From the NCBI RefSeq assembly GCF_964340835.1, contig NZ_OZ204251.1: a DNA stretch of 64,000 nt. One strand, given 5' to 3'. The translations under genes were made by a program, and so were the position numbers. Positions 44,020 through 53,224 of this stretch are shown here, one piece after another. Within the stretch, counting starts at the first letter, position 1; each line of letters begins with the position of its first letter. The stretch comes from Bombilactobacillus bombi (lineage in GTDB: Bacteria; Bacillota; Bacilli; Lactobacillales; Lactobacillaceae). Under the pieces are notes generated by a model. It saw only the letters and a program-made list of their open reading frames with translations, was not told the DNA's origin and ran no database searches.

Positions 44020-44949
44020 ATGGCTGAGTCCTTAATGGATATTAAACGCCGCATTGCTTCAACTAAGAAGACAGGTCAAATCACTAATGCTATGCAGATG
44101 GTTTCTGGAGCCAAGTTAACACAAATTGAAAAGAAATCTAACGCCTATCAATTGTATGAACAAAAGCTGCAAGATACTATGGGTCATTTAGTTGCAAGTA
44201 AGATTATCAGTCAATACAAAAGCACAGATGACGAACAGTCGCAGGATGTAATGTCTTTAGACCACCTTTTGAAGAATCGACCAATTAAAAAAACCGGTTA
44301 TATTGTTGTTACTTCTGATCGTGGTCTGGTTGGCAGTTATAATTCGACAATCATTAAAGCAACTATGGATTTGTTAGAAAAAAATCATCAGGGCGACAAG
44401 TCTAAATTTACGATAATTGCAGTGGGCGGCACTGGTGCTGATTTCTTCAAAAAGCGCGGTTACAATGTTGCTTATGAATATCGTGGCGTAGAAGATGTTC
44501 CGAAGTTTTTAACTATTCAAAAATTGGTCAAAACATGTGTAGAAATGTTTGATGCTGGGGTTTTTGATCAATTGTATATTTGTCATAATCATCATGTTAA
44601 TTCGTTAACTTCAACTTTTAAGGTTAATGAGTTACTACCAATTTCTCGTGATATTGCTGATGATATTAATTTTGATAATATTGAAGATAACCCTAATTAC
44701 ATTATTGATCCATCTGTCGAAGTTGTATTGCAAAAGTTAGTGCCACAATATATTGAAAGTATTGTTTTCGGTTCAATAATGGATGCTAAAACTGCTGAAC
44801 ATGCTGCATCAATGTCTGCAATGAGAACGGCAACTGATAACGCTGATGATTTGATTGCCAGTTTGTCATTGAAATATAATCGTGCTCGTCAAGAACAAAT
44901 TACTACTGAAATCACCGAAATTATCGGTGGTGCATCAGCGTTAGAATAA
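44020..44949 (+). CDS. atpG: ATP synthase subunit gamma
   Basis: A 309-residue rotor shaft subunit. The N-terminal helix MDIKRRIASTKKTGQITNAM and the C-terminal RARQEQITTEITEIIGGASA form the coiled coil inside the alpha-beta ring. AAGGGGG lies before the ATG. Confidence 0.97.
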   Translation: MAESLMDIKRRIASTKKTGQITNAMQMVSGAKLTQIEKKSNAYQLYEQKLQDTMGHLVASKIISQYKSTDDEQSQDVMSLDHLLKNRPIKKTGYIVVTSDRGLVGSYNSTIIKATMDLLEKNHQGDKSKFTIIAVGGTGADFFKKRGYNVAYEYRGVEDVPKFLTIQKLVKTCVEMFDAGVFDQLYICHNHHVNSLTSTFKVNELLPISRDIADDINFDNIEDNPNYIIDPSVEVVLQKLVPQYIESIVFGSIMDAKTAEHAASMSAMRTATDNADDLIASLSLKYNRARQEQITTEITEIIGGASALE

Positions 44950-44965
44950 GAAAGGGGTTGTTTAA

Positions 44966-46423
44966 ATGAGTCAAGGAAAAGTAGTTCAAGTTATTGGCCC
45001 CGTTGTTGACGTCGAATTTCCACTTGATGGTTCTTTACCTGATATTAATAATGCTTTAACTGTTAAAACTAGCCAAGGTAGTACTATTACGCTTGAAGTT
45101 TCATTGGAATTAGGTGATGGCGTTATGCGGACAATTGCCATGTCTGGTACCGATGGTTTGCAACGTGGAACTGTTGTTACTGACACAGGTAAACCTATCA
45201 GTGTTCCTGTTGGTGACGTAACTTTAGGTCGTGTTTTTAATGTTTTAGGCGAAACTATTGATGGTGGCGATCCAATTGCCGAAGATGTTCAACGCGATGG
45301 TATTCATAAAGATGCACCTAAATATGATGACTTAAATACTACTTCTGAAGTCTTAGAAACAGGAATTAAAGTTATTGATTTGTTGGAACCGTATCTGCGT
45401 GGTGGAAAAGTTGGTCTCTTCGGTGGTGCTGGTGTTGGTAAAACAGTTTTAATTCAAGAATTAATTCATAACATTGCCCAAGAACACAATGGTATCTCTG
45501 TTTTTACTGGTGTTGGTGAACGTACACGTGAAGGTAATGACTTATATTTTGAAATGAAAGCTTCTGGTGTTTTAGCCAAAACAGCGATGGTTTTCGGTCA
45601 AATGAATGAATCACCTGGTGTGCGGATGCGAGTAGCTTTAACTGGTGTTACAATGGCAGAATATTTCCGTGATGTGGAAGGCCAAGATGTTTTGCTGTTT
45701 ATTGACAACATTTTCCGCTTTACTCAAGCAGGTTCTGAAGTTTCTGCTTTATTAGGACGGATGCCTTCTGCCGTTGGTTATCAGCCAACTTTAGCTACAG
45801 AAATGGGACAATTGCAAGAACGAATTACTTCTACAAAGAAGGGATCTATTACTTCTATTCAGGCTGTCTATGTTCCGGCTGATGATTATACTGACCCGGC
45901 TCCAGCTACTGAATTTGCCCATTTGGATGCTACTACCAACTTAGAGCGGAGTTTGACTCAACAAGGTATTTATCCTGCTGTTGATCCGTTAGCTTCAACT
46001 TCTAGTGCATTGGATCCCAATATTGTTGGGGAAGAACACTATCAAGTTGCAACTGAAGTGCAACATGTTTTGCAGAGATATCATGAGTTGCAAGATATTA
46101 TTTCTATTTTGGGTATGGATGAATTATCCGACGAAGAAAAAGAAATCGTTGCTCGTGCACGGCGGATGCAATTCTTCTTATCACAAAACTTCCATGTTGC
46201 TGAACAATTTACTGGTCAACCAGGTTCGTATGTGTCTATTAAAGATACTGTTAAAGGGTTTAAAGATATCCTAGCTGGTAAATATGACGATGTCCCTGAA
46301 GATGCTTTTAGAAGTGTGGGTACCATTGAGGATGTGTTAGAAAAAGCTAAAAAAATGGGATATCAACCAGCTGATGCTCAAAGTAGTAATGATGATAATA
46401 CCAAGGCAGCTGCAGCTAATTAG
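44966..46423 (+). CDS. atpD: ATP synthase subunit beta
   Basis: A 485-residue catalytic subunit. P-loop GGAGVGKTVLI (about 154-164), catalytic Glu in GVGERTREGND, signature PAVDPLASTS. It has an extra C-terminal tail rich in Asn, Asp and Ala (AQSSNDDNTKAAAAN) beyond the usual end. AAGGGG precedes the ATG. Confidence 0.97.
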   Translation: MSQGKVVQVIGPVVDVEFPLDGSLPDINNALTVKTSQGSTITLEVSLELGDGVMRTIAMSGTDGLQRGTVVTDTGKPISVPVGDVTLGRVFNVLGETIDGGDPIAEDVQRDGIHKDAPKYDDLNTTSEVLETGIKVIDLLEPYLRGGKVGLFGGAGVGKTVLIQELIHNIAQEHNGISVFTGVGERTREGNDLYFEMKASGVLAKTAMVFGQMNESPGVRMRVALTGVTMAEYFRDVEGQDVLLFIDNIFRFTQAGSEVSALLGRMPSAVGYQPTLATEMGQLQERITSTKKGSITSIQAVYVPADDYTDPAPATEFAHLDATTNLERSLTQQGIYPAVDPLASTSSALDPNIVGEEHYQVATEVQHVLQRYHELQDIISILGMDELSDEEKEIVARARRMQFFLSQNFHVAEQFTGQPGSYVSIKDTVKGFKDILAGKYDDVPEDAFRSVGTIEDVLEKAKKMGYQPADAQSSNDDNTKAAAAN

Positions 46424-46437
46424 TGGGAGGAGTTAAT

Positions 46438-46866
46438 ATGGACGAAAGTGGTATTTTTAAGGTCAATATTGTTACTCCTGACGGCCAAGTTTATTCACAT
46501 CATTCTCGGCGCTTAATTGCTCGGGCAACTGATGGCGATCTTGGTATTTTAGCTAATCATTTGCCGCTTATTGCGACTTTGCAAATTGCTGAAGTACGTT
46601 CATTACGAGCTGATAGTGATAATCGAGAAGATGAAATTGCAGTGAATGGTGGCTATTTAGAATTTAAAGATAATGTTGCTACTATTATTGCTGATAGTGC
46701 TGAGCGTGCACGTGATATAGACTTACGTCGGGCCCGCTATGCTAAAGAACGAGCTGAAAAGCGTATTAAAAAAGCTGAACAAACTCATGACATTGATGAT
46801 CGCCAAAGAGCTCAAGTAGCTTTAGCACGTGCGATTAATCGAATTAATGTTTCTCAGCATCGCTAG
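46438..46866 (+). CDS. atpC: ATP synthase subunit epsilon
   Basis: A 142-residue regulatory rotor subunit with an N-terminal beta sandwich (FKVNIVTPDGQVYSHHSRRL, then LANHLPLIATLQI) and a C-terminal helical hairpin (RAQVALARAINRINV). ATG at 46438 follows GGAGGAG; an upstream in-frame GTG at 46423 overlaps atpD's stop and has no separate site. Last gene of the ATP operon, closed by a terminator. Confidence 0.95.
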   Translation: MDESGIFKVNIVTPDGQVYSHHSRRLIARATDGDLGILANHLPLIATLQIAEVRSLRADSDNREDEIAVNGGYLEFKDNVATIIADSAERARDIDLRRARYAKERAEKRIKKAEQTHDIDDRQRAQVALARAINRINVSQHR

Positions 46867-46877
46867 TTATGTTGTTC

Positions 46878-46930
46878 AAAAGCGTTCTTAAGTTGTTGAA
46901 TAAAATTCAATAGCTAAGGACGCTTTTTTA
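46878..46930 (+). terminator. Terminator of the ATP synthase operon
   Basis: AAAAGCGTTCTTA (46878-46890) pairs with TAAGGACGCTTTT (one G-U), with an inner TTGAAT/ATTCAA helix, followed by six T's. Confidence 0.85.
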
Positions 46931-47010
46931 GTACAGAAAGCACTGTTTTAACCCAATTTTGCTGATTTTCTGTTAAAATTAAAGGGTATGATATTTAAAG
47001 GAGATATATA

Positions 47011-47244
47011 TTGAAACAAATTGGAATTCAAAATCTATTAATAATTTTTAGTCACCTTTTTTTTATTTGGATTGCTTTTATGGCTGTCCAAACATTAGAT
47101 TGGGATAAATTTTTGCGACCACAATTAAATAGTAATTTAGGTAAACTATTATTAATATTTGTGGCCATTACTCTTGGTTATTCGGTTAGTTCTTTTTTTA
47201 TTAGTTTAGTTCAGGCTTTCCAAAATTTGATATTTATGTTCTAA
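47011..47244 (+). CDS. DUF1146 membrane protein (YwzB-like)
   Basis: A 77-residue protein with two hydrophobic helices (NLLIIFSHLFFIWIAFMAVQ and LLLIFVAITLGYSVSSFFI), fitting DUF1146. The usual place of this family just after the atp operon is kept here. TTG start with GGAGA upstream. Function unknown. Confidence 0.85.
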   Translation: MKQIGIQNLLIIFSHLFFIWIAFMAVQTLDWDKFLRPQLNSNLGKLLLIFVAITLGYSVSSFFISLVQAFQNLIFMF

Positions 47245-47270
47245 ATAGCAAGTATACTAATAATAATTTA

Positions 47271-47279
47271 TGATATAAT
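47271..47279 (+). promoter_or_regulatory. Extended -10 promoter of mbl
   Basis: TGATATAAT, a perfect TG-n-TATAAT extended -10. The same nine bases precede mreB at 62772-62780. Confidence 0.55.
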
Positions 47280-47313
47280 TTTGTGCAGGTAAAGTTTGTT
47301 TGGAGGCTAAAAG

Positions 47314-48303
47314 ATGGCAAAATCTATTGGAATTGATTTGGGAACAGCTAATATTTTGATTAATGTCAAAGGAGAGGGAATTGTTGTTAATGAGCCTTCT
47401 GTAGTTGCTGTTAATACTCAAACCGATCAAGTGGTAGCAGTAGGCACTGAAGCATACAAAATGGTCGGTAGAACACCGGGCAATATCAAAGCAATTCGGC
47501 CCTTAAAAGATGGTGTGATTGCGGATTTTAATATTACCGAAAAAATGCTAAAGTACTTTATTGAAAAAACTAACGTGAAAACTATTTTTTCTCGGCCACG
47601 AATTATGATTTGTTGTCCAACTAACATCACTTCCATAGAGCAAAAGTCAATTATTGAAGCTGCTGAACAAACTGGTAGTAAAGATGTTTACTTAGAATTA
47701 GAACCCAAGGTTGCTGCAGTCGGAGCCGGTATGGATATCTTCAAGCCGCAAGGTAATATGGTCATTGATATTGGTGGTGGTACTAGTGATATTGCGATTT
47801 TGTCAATGGGCGATATTGCTGCCAGCAAATCAATTCGTTTAGCAGGCGATAAAATGAACGTTGCTATTCAAAATTACGTTAAATTACATCGTAATATTAT
47901 AATTGGTGAGCGTACTGCCGAAGATGTTAAAAAACAGATTGGGACGGCATTTGAGCCAAATCCAGACAACACAATGACTATTAGGGGACGTGATGTGCAA
48001 ACTGGTTTGCCTGTGAGTGTGACTATTTCAGAAGTTGATGTGCAACATGCGCTAAATGATATTTTTTATACAATTATTGATGGCGCTAAAACTGTTTTAG
48101 AGCAAGCACAACCAGAATTATCTGCAGATATTATTGACCATGGTATTATGTTAACTGGTGGGGGTTCATTAGTTACGGGAGTTGATAAATTATTTGCTCG
48201 TGAACTGCAAGTACCTGTGATTATTGCTGAAAGTCCGCTGGATACTGTTGCTTTAGGAACTGGTATTTTGTTAGATCATATTGAGAATCATGAGCAATAT
48301 TAA
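47314..48303 (+). CDS. mbl: MreB-family actin homologue Mbl
   Basis: A 329-residue bacterial actin that guides the cell-wall elongation machinery along the membrane. Phosphate loop 1 is GIDLGTANILI, loop 2 is DIGGGTSDIAI, and the adenosine region is LTGGGSLVTG. The segment LELEPKVAAVGAG (Lys-Val in place of the Phe-Ala of MreB) marks it as the Mbl paralogue; the second actin of this genome lies at 62826. GGAGG is upstream of the ATG. Its neighbours encode RodA and small envelope proteins, matching an elongasome role. Confidence 0.9.
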   Translation: MAKSIGIDLGTANILINVKGEGIVVNEPSVVAVNTQTDQVVAVGTEAYKMVGRTPGNIKAIRPLKDGVIADFNITEKMLKYFIEKTNVKTIFSRPRIMICCPTNITSIEQKSIIEAAEQTGSKDVYLELEPKVAAVGAGMDIFKPQGNMVIDIGGGTSDIAILSMGDIAASKSIRLAGDKMNVAIQNYVKLHRNIIIGERTAEDVKKQIGTAFEPNPDNTMTIRGRDVQTGLPVSVTISEVDVQHALNDIFYTIIDGAKTVLEQAQPELSADIIDHGIMLTGGGSLVTGVDKLFARELQVPVIIAESPLDTVALGTGILLDHIENHEQY

Positions 48304-48314
48304 AGGAAGATTTT

Positions 48315-48485
48315 ATGAATAAGTCACATGGTAACAAGCTTTTAAAAACCATTGCTTTAATTATCTTAGCAGTTTTAATTTTGTTTGTACTTGGTGCGAT
48401 GATTGGAGCGGTAATTGGTGGTGGCAATATTTTAACGCCATTAATGCCTAGTACCTGGTCGCATATTTTACAGTTTTCAAGGTAA
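48315..48485 (+). CDS. EpuA-like small membrane protein (56 aa)
   Basis: A 56-residue protein with one central helix (TIALIILAVLILFVLGAMIG) and a short tail PSTWSHILQF. AAAGGAAG lies five bases before the ATG. The layout and the closing W-x-x-I motif match the EpuA/PF11772 family, often labelled as an RNA polymerase beta-associated protein, located after mreB-type genes in lactobacilli. No function is proved. Confidence 0.7.
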   Translation: MNKSHGNKLLKTIALIILAVLILFVLGAMIGAVIGGGNILTPLMPSTWSHILQFSR

Positions 48486-48490
48486 ACAAT

Positions 48491-48802
48491 GTGTTTAGTC
48501 AAATAATTATTAAGTTAGTAAAGATTTATCAAAGATATATTTCACCTGGTCTGCCAGCTTCATGCCGCTATTATCCTACTTGTTCAACCTATATGATTGA
48601 AGCTATTAGTAAGCATGGATTATTGTTAGGAATAATTATGGGATTAGCAAGGATTATCCGTTGCAATCCCTTTAATCGTGGTGGTTTTGATCCTGTACCT
48701 GACAAATTCACAATATTGAAAAATCCTCATCCAGAACAATATGAAGATGAGATTATTTCTCGAAAATTTCATCCCAAAAGACGAAAGGAAACTCATGAGT
48801 AA
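48491..48802 (+). CDS. yidD: Membrane protein insertion efficiency factor YidD
   Basis: A 103-residue YidD with the family core YQRYISPGLPASCRYYPTCS (about 14-33) and the ending RCNPFNRGGFDPVP. It assists YidC-dependent insertion at the membrane face. GTG start at 48491, with AAGGT upstream overlapping the end of the EpuA-like gene. The C-terminus is extended by about 25 charged residues. Confidence 0.93.
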   Translation: MFSQIIIKLVKIYQRYISPGLPASCRYYPTCSTYMIEAISKHGLLLGIIMGLARIIRCNPFNRGGFDPVPDKFTILKNPHPEQYEDEIISRKFHPKRRKETHE

Positions 48803-49031
48803 AAAAGAACGAAGTTTTAATGTTGAACTACAAGAAATATCTGATATTAACTGGAGCGTTATCGTGTCTTCGAAGAAACGTTCTCAAACAGTGGCTCATA
48901 TTTCTAAATTAGATGAACATCACTTTGAAGTTGAGCAAGTATCGACAAGTGTGGCACCTAAAGTTGTTGTTAATAGTTTAGATGAGGCTTTAAACAGTGC
49001 TTTAATGCAATTTAATCTGCATTTACATTAG
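48795..49031 (+). CDS. DUF2969 protein
   Basis: A 78-residue soluble protein fitting DUF2969, found in lactobacilli beside yidD and rodA. The ATG at 48795 follows AAAGGAAA and overlaps the yidD stop by eight bases; an upstream in-frame start at 48741 lies well inside yidD. It has a mixed beta-alpha pattern and no membrane helix. Function unknown. Confidence 0.75.
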   Translation: MSKKERSFNVELQEISDINWSVIVSSKKRSQTVAHISKLDEHHFEVEQVSTSVAPKVVVNSLDEALNSALMQFNLHLH

Positions 49032-49039
49032 GAGCTATT

Positions 49040-50248
49040 ATGAACTTAAAAAACAAACAAGATAAAAATGATGATGAAAATTCACGAATTGATTATGGAA
49101 TAATTTTTTCAGTAATGGTTTTAGCGTTAATTGGTTTAATGTCAATTTATGTTGCGGCAAACCATGATAATGGAACTGTTGGCAGTCCAGTCAAAATGGT
49201 TGTTTCCCAGTTAGCATGGTACATTTTAGGAGCAGTTGGAGTTTTAATTATTATGCATTTTGATGCACAACAATTATGGATGATTGCGCCTTATGCATAT
49301 GGGATTGGAATTTTTCTCTTGGTTGCAGTTTTATTTTTATATAGTCGCGAATACGCTGCACAAACAGGTGCTAAAAGTTGGTTTGCACTAGGACCATTTT
49401 CGTTTCAGCCTTCGGAATTAATGAAACCGGCCTTTATCTTGATGTTAGGTCGAGTTGTTACAGAACACAATCATACTTATCATGAACATACACTGCATAG
49501 TGATCAAATCCTAATTGGGAAAATGATTTTATGGTCACTGCCTGTTATTGTATTAATGTTACTCCAAAAAGATTTTGGTACTATGCTAGTATTTTTAGCG
49601 ATAATTGCAGGAACAATGTTAGTTTCTGGTATCGATTGGCGAATTATTACCGGCTTAGTAATTTTGGCTTCCATTTTAGGTTTTACGGCAATTTCGTTGG
49701 TGGCGACAACTTCGGGACGTGAATTATTAAGTCACATTGGCTTTCATGCTTATCAATTTGAGCGCATTGACTCATGGCTTAATCCAGCGCATGACACGTC
49801 TAATAATAGTTATCAGCTCTGGCAAAATCTGAAAGCTGTTGGCTCGGGTAAGCTTACAGGTAAGGGCTTTAACCATTCTAATGTTTATGTTCCAGTACGT
49901 GAATCAGATATGATTTTTTCAGTTATTGCAGAAAACTTTGGCTTTATTGGTTCATGTTTATTAATTATGATGTATTTTTTGTTAATTTCACAAATGGTTA
50001 AAGTAACTTTTGATACCAAAAATGAATTTTATGCTTATGTATCAACTGGAATTGTAGTAATGATTTTATTCCATGTATTTGAAAATATCGGTATGAGTAT
50101 TGGATTATTGCCAATGACGGGAATCCCTCTGCCATTCATTTCCCAAGGGGGTTCTGCTCTGATTGCCAATATGATTGGTGTAGGCGTCATTATGTCAATG
50201 AGATATCATTACAAGAGTTATATGTTCAGCAGTGATCATTTTGATTGA
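49040..50248 (+). CDS. rodA: SEDS peptidoglycan polymerase RodA
   Basis: A 402-residue integral membrane glycosyltransferase of the SEDS family, polymerising lipid II during elongation. About ten helices; family motifs include the KSWFALGPFSFQPSELMKP region and the FSVIAENFGFIGS and PLPFISQGGSALIANM segments. The ending and the neighbouring mbl favour RodA over FtsW. GGAG is before the ATG. Its penicillin-binding partner is not in this window. Confidence 0.93.
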   Translation: MNLKNKQDKNDDENSRIDYGIIFSVMVLALIGLMSIYVAANHDNGTVGSPVKMVVSQLAWYILGAVGVLIIMHFDAQQLWMIAPYAYGIGIFLLVAVLFLYSREYAAQTGAKSWFALGPFSFQPSELMKPAFILMLGRVVTEHNHTYHEHTLHSDQILIGKMILWSLPVIVLMLLQKDFGTMLVFLAIIAGTMLVSGIDWRIITGLVILASILGFTAISLVATTSGRELLSHIGFHAYQFERIDSWLNPAHDTSNNSYQLWQNLKAVGSGKLTGKGFNHSNVYVPVRESDMIFSVIAENFGFIGSCLLIMMYFLLISQMVKVTFDTKNEFYAYVSTGIVVMILFHVFENIGMSIGLLPMTGIPLPFISQGGSALIANMIGVGVIMSMRYHYKSYMFSSDHFD

Positions 50249-50258
50249 CGATTTAAAC

Positions 50259-50297
50259 AGCATTTATGGCTTGTTTAACAAGTTATAGTGCTTTTTT
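50259..50297 (+). terminator. Terminator after rodA
   Basis: An imperfect stem AGCA...CTTG with CAAG...TGCT around a TTTAA loop, followed by TTTTTT. Confidence 0.7.
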
Positions 50298-50342
50298 ATT
50301 ATAAAAAGTTACAAATATTTGTATGAATCTTAAAAACCAATA

Positions 50343-50378
50343 AAAAATCTGATTTCATTTTAGTGAAATCAGATTTTT
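50343..50378. terminator. Bidirectional terminator
   Basis: A perfect 15-bp stem (AAAAATCTGATTTCA 50343-50357 with 50364-50378). It can end the minus-strand usp gene and serve as a backup for rodA. Confidence 0.85.
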
Positions 50379-50408
50379 AGTATAAGAAAATAATTAATTA
50401 TCTAGTAC

Positions 50409-50885
50409 CTATTTTTTAGAAGCTTTCATAGGTTTTCCGTCAATATCTGTTCGTACAACTAATACGTCACAAGGAGCATTACGTGTTACAAATTCGGTTA
50501 CTGAGCCAATTAATAAGCGTTCCACAGCATTTAGCCCAGTAGCACCAATCATAATTAAATCAATCTTATGATCTTTGGGATAGTTACGTGCAATTGTGGT
50601 TTTAGGTGCTCCATATTCGATTTTGCTAACAACTTGAGCAACTCCTTGGTCCTTAGCTGTAGTTTGATATTCATCAATGGTTTTTTTTGCTGTTTCAGTT
50701 ACTTGCTCTACCATTGAAGAATCAAAACTAGAAACATCTTGAAAAGCCCGTGTATCAATTACATGTAAAATATGCAAAGTAGCATGGTTTCTTTTGGCAA
50801 CTTCAATAGCTTTATGAAAAGCAATTTCTGCCTCATAAGAACCATCTATTGCTACAAGAATGTTGTTATATTGTTGTAACATCAT
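50409..50885 (-). CDS. Universal stress protein, UspA family
   Basis: A 158-residue Usp. VAIDGSYEAEIAF at the N-terminus and the ATP-binding type ending MIGATGLNAVERLLIGSVTEFV...CDVLVVR are intact, so it likely binds ATP. Single-gene unit with GGAGG before the ATG. Role in stress survival is by family only. Confidence 0.93.
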   Translation of the reverse strand: MMLQQYNNILVAIDGSYEAEIAFHKAIEVAKRNHATLHILHVIDTRAFQDVSSFDSSMVEQVTETAKKTIDEYQTTAKDQGVAQVVSKIEYGAPKTTIARNYPKDHKIDLIMIGATGLNAVERLLIGSVTEFVTRNAPCDVLVVRTDIDGKPMKASKK

Positions 50886-50952
50886 TACGCCTCCAATGTT
50901 AACTTTCTTACTTTAGTTTAACCTTTTTTGACTAAAAAATCATCTTTTTCTA

Positions 50953-51231
50953 CTAGCTAAAGCGAGAAATAATAACAGCGAAGCCTCCTGTAATTACACT
51001 TCCTAAAACTAAGGTGACTAAATTAAAGCTCAAAGGAGCTAATAATAAAATAAAGACTCCAATGATGCTCGTAATTAATAAAAGATAGCCGGTAATTTTC
51101 ATTATTTTTTGCACACTTATTAAATGTTGCTGGTCAAAAAGAAAAAAGGGTTTTTCTAAATGGGTGAGCATAAAAACTCCTAAAAGCGCTAATAAAATTA
51201 TGAAAAGAATAATTAACAATTTAATCATCAT
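50953..51231 (-). CDS. Small three-helix membrane protein
   Basis: A 92-residue protein with three hydrophobic segments (LLIILFIILLALLGVFML, TGYLLLITSIIGVFILLLA and LVLGSVITGGFAVIIS) and a charged stretch between the first two. The ATG at 51231 follows GAGGTC and overlaps the rarA end by 11 bases, so it is cotranscribed with rarA. I do not recognise the family; it may be a DUF3899-type protein by layout only. Confidence 0.7.
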   Translation of the reverse strand: MMIKLLIILFIILLALLGVFMLTHLEKPFFLFDQQHLISVQKIMKITGYLLLITSIIGVFILLLAPLSFNLVTLVLGSVITGGFAVIISRFS

Positions 51232-52516
51232 GATGACCTCGTTCTTTATTTTGAAGTTGATATAATCGATCATAAGTTTTTTTCAAGGCTTGTTCATACT
51301 TACCGTTAGTTTTAGGTTGATAATATTGAGTGCCTTGGAGTTGGTTAGGTAAATACTGTTGAGCAATCCAATCATTAGGGTAGTTATGTGGGTAGTGATA
51401 ATTTTGGCCACGCTGCAATTTTTGAGCACCTTTATAATGAGTGTCTTTAAGACTGTTAGGAATTTGGCCACTTTTACCAGAACGAATATCATTTAAAGCA
51501 GCATCAATTGCATTAATCCCAGAATTAGATTTAGGACTCAAACAAAGTTCAATAACAACATCTGCTAGTGGAATACGAGCTTCTGGCAATCCCACATTAT
51601 CAGCTACTTGACAAGCAGCAACAGTACGCTGACAAACTGAAGGATTAGCTAAGCCTATGTCTTCATAGGCAGTTACTAACAAGCGTCTAATTATGGATTT
51701 TAAGTCTCCAGCTTCCAGCAAACGAGCTAAATAATGTAAAGCTGCATCTGTATCACTACCACGAATAGACTTTTGAAAAGCAGAAATCACATCATAGTGC
51801 CCATCACCATTTTTATCAGCAGAAAGGGTCTTTTTTTGGATAGATTCTTCAGCTGTTTTTAAGTCAATATTTATTGTCTGATTTTCATCGCTGGGAGTTG
51901 ATTTGACAGCTAATTCTAATCCATTCAAAGAACTGCGCAGATCACCAGCAGTCGCTGTAGTGAATAATTCTAAGGCCTCACTAGTAAGGTTCACTTGATA
52001 GTTACCTAAGCCACGTTCTTTATCTTTTAAGGCCCGAAGTAAGGCTGTTTGGATATCTTGTGGAGTAAGGGGGTAGACTTCAAAGATCTGTGTCCGACTT
52101 CTAATAGCAGGATTAATGGTAATATAAGGATTTTCTGTGGTCGCACCAATTAGAATGATTTCACCACTTTCTAATAGAGGCAGTAAAAAATCTTGCTTGA
52201 TTTTATCAAGCCGATGAATTTCGTCGAGTAATAAAACCACAGTACCACTCATCTTAGCCTCTTCGGCTACTATTTGCAGTTCCTTTTTGGAATCAGTTGC
52301 TGCATTGAGTTGGCGAAAAGCGTACTTAGTACTGCCCGCGATAGCACTAGCAATACTGGTTTTACCTGTCCCAGGAGGACCATATAAAATCATTGATGAC
52401 AATAAGCGGGCTTGGACCATCCGCTTAATAATTTTTCCTGGACCGACTAGATGTTGTTGGCCAACGACTTCTTCAAGATTACGGGGACGCATACGATAAG
52501 CAAGGGGATGTTGCAT
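51221..52516 (-). CDS. rarA: Replication-associated recombination protein RarA
   Basis: A 431-residue AAA+ ATPase acting at stalled replication forks. Walker A is YGPPGTGKTS (near 45-54), Walker B LLLDEIHRL, sensor GATTENP. The C-terminal tetramerisation part (YEDIGLANPSV, then HYPHNYPNDWIAQQYLP) is typical of RarA/MgsA. AGAAGAATGG-type sequence precedes the ATG. Full length. Confidence 0.96.
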   Translation of the reverse strand: MQHPLAYRMRPRNLEEVVGQQHLVGPGKIIKRMVQARLLSSMILYGPPGTGKTSIASAIAGSTKYAFRQLNAATDSKKELQIVAEEAKMSGTVVLLLDEIHRLDKIKQDFLLPLLESGEIILIGATTENPYITINPAIRSRTQIFEVYPLTPQDIQTALLRALKDKERGLGNYQVNLTSEALELFTTATAGDLRSSLNGLELAVKSTPSDENQTINIDLKTAEESIQKKTLSADKNGDGHYDVISAFQKSIRGSDTDAALHYLARLLEAGDLKSIIRRLLVTAYEDIGLANPSVCQRTVAACQVADNVGLPEARIPLADVVIELCLSPKSNSGINAIDAALNDIRSGKSGQIPNSLKDTHYKGAQKLQRGQNYHYPHNYPNDWIAQQYLPNQLQGTQYYQPKTNGKYEQALKKTYDRLYQLQNKERGHHDD

Positions 52517-52568
52517 CTACCATTCTTCTTTCATAAAATAATATTGGAAATTAATTGATAATATAAGA

Positions 52569-52591
52569 AAAGCAACCCAAGGGGTTGCTTT
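52569..52591 (-). terminator. Terminator after rpsD
   Basis: AAAGCAACCC (52569-52578) pairs with GGGTTGCTTT (52582-52591), a perfect 10-bp stem, 22 bases past the rpsD stop. Confidence 0.8.
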
Positions 52592-52612
52592 GAATAAATA
52601 TGGAACTGGAAA

Positions 52613-53224
52613 TTAAAGAATTTGGTTGTAGAATTCAACAACAAGTGATTCATCAATTTCTGGTTCAAGTTCATCACGTTGAGGTTTGCGAATCAACTTA
52701 CCAGTCATTGTGTTTTCATCAAATTCAACAAATGGTGGCCGACCAACACTTGCTTCTAAAGCATCTTTAACAGCTTGCAAGTCTTTGGAGCGTTGACGCA
52801 AAGAAATTTCCTGACCAGGTTTAACTTCGTAAGAAGGAATATCAACCCGTTTGCCATCGACGGTAATATGACCATGGTTAACTAATTGACGAGCTTGTGC
52901 ACGAGTGACAGCTAAACCTAAACGATAAACAACACTATCCAAACGTGATTCCAGCAAAGCCATAAAGTTTTCACCATGTTTACCTTGGCGAATCTTACCA
53001 GCACGCAAGAAAGTATTTCTAAATTGACGTTCGTTTAAACCATACATCAAACGTAATTTTTGCTTTTCCCGTAATTGACTACCATATTCTGATAACTTAT
53101 TACGGTTATTTTGACCATGTTGGCCAGGTGCATAAGGGCGACGAGCTAATTCTTTACCAGTACCAGATAATGAAATACCTAAACGCCGTGATTTTTTCCA
53201 TGTTGGTCCTGTATAACGAGACAT
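52613..53224 (-). CDS. rpsD: Ribosomal protein S4
   Basis: A 203-residue primary 16S-binding protein that starts assembly of the 30S body. It begins SRYTGPTWKKSRRLGISLSG and has the S4 RNA-binding domain (LESRLDSVVYRLGLAVTRAQ, then LVNHGHITVDGK). No zinc cysteines are present, the zinc-free form. GGAGG before the ATG. It is monocistronic, as in other Firmicutes, with a structured leader that may allow S4 to control itself. Confidence 0.98.
   Translation of the reverse strand: MSRYTGPTWKKSRRLGISLSGTGKELARRPYAPGQHGQNNRNKLSEYGSQLREKQKLRLMYGLNERQFRNTFLRAGKIRQGKHGENFMALLESRLDSVVYRLGLAVTRAQARQLVNHGHITVDGKRVDIPSYEVKPGQEISLRQRSKDLQAVKDALEASVGRPPFVEFDENTMTGKLIRKPQRDELEPEIDESLVVEFYNQIL

Noticed and set aside
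46005..46274. Alternative frame within atpD
   Set aside because: It lies entirely inside an intact catalytic subunit gene and has no start signal.
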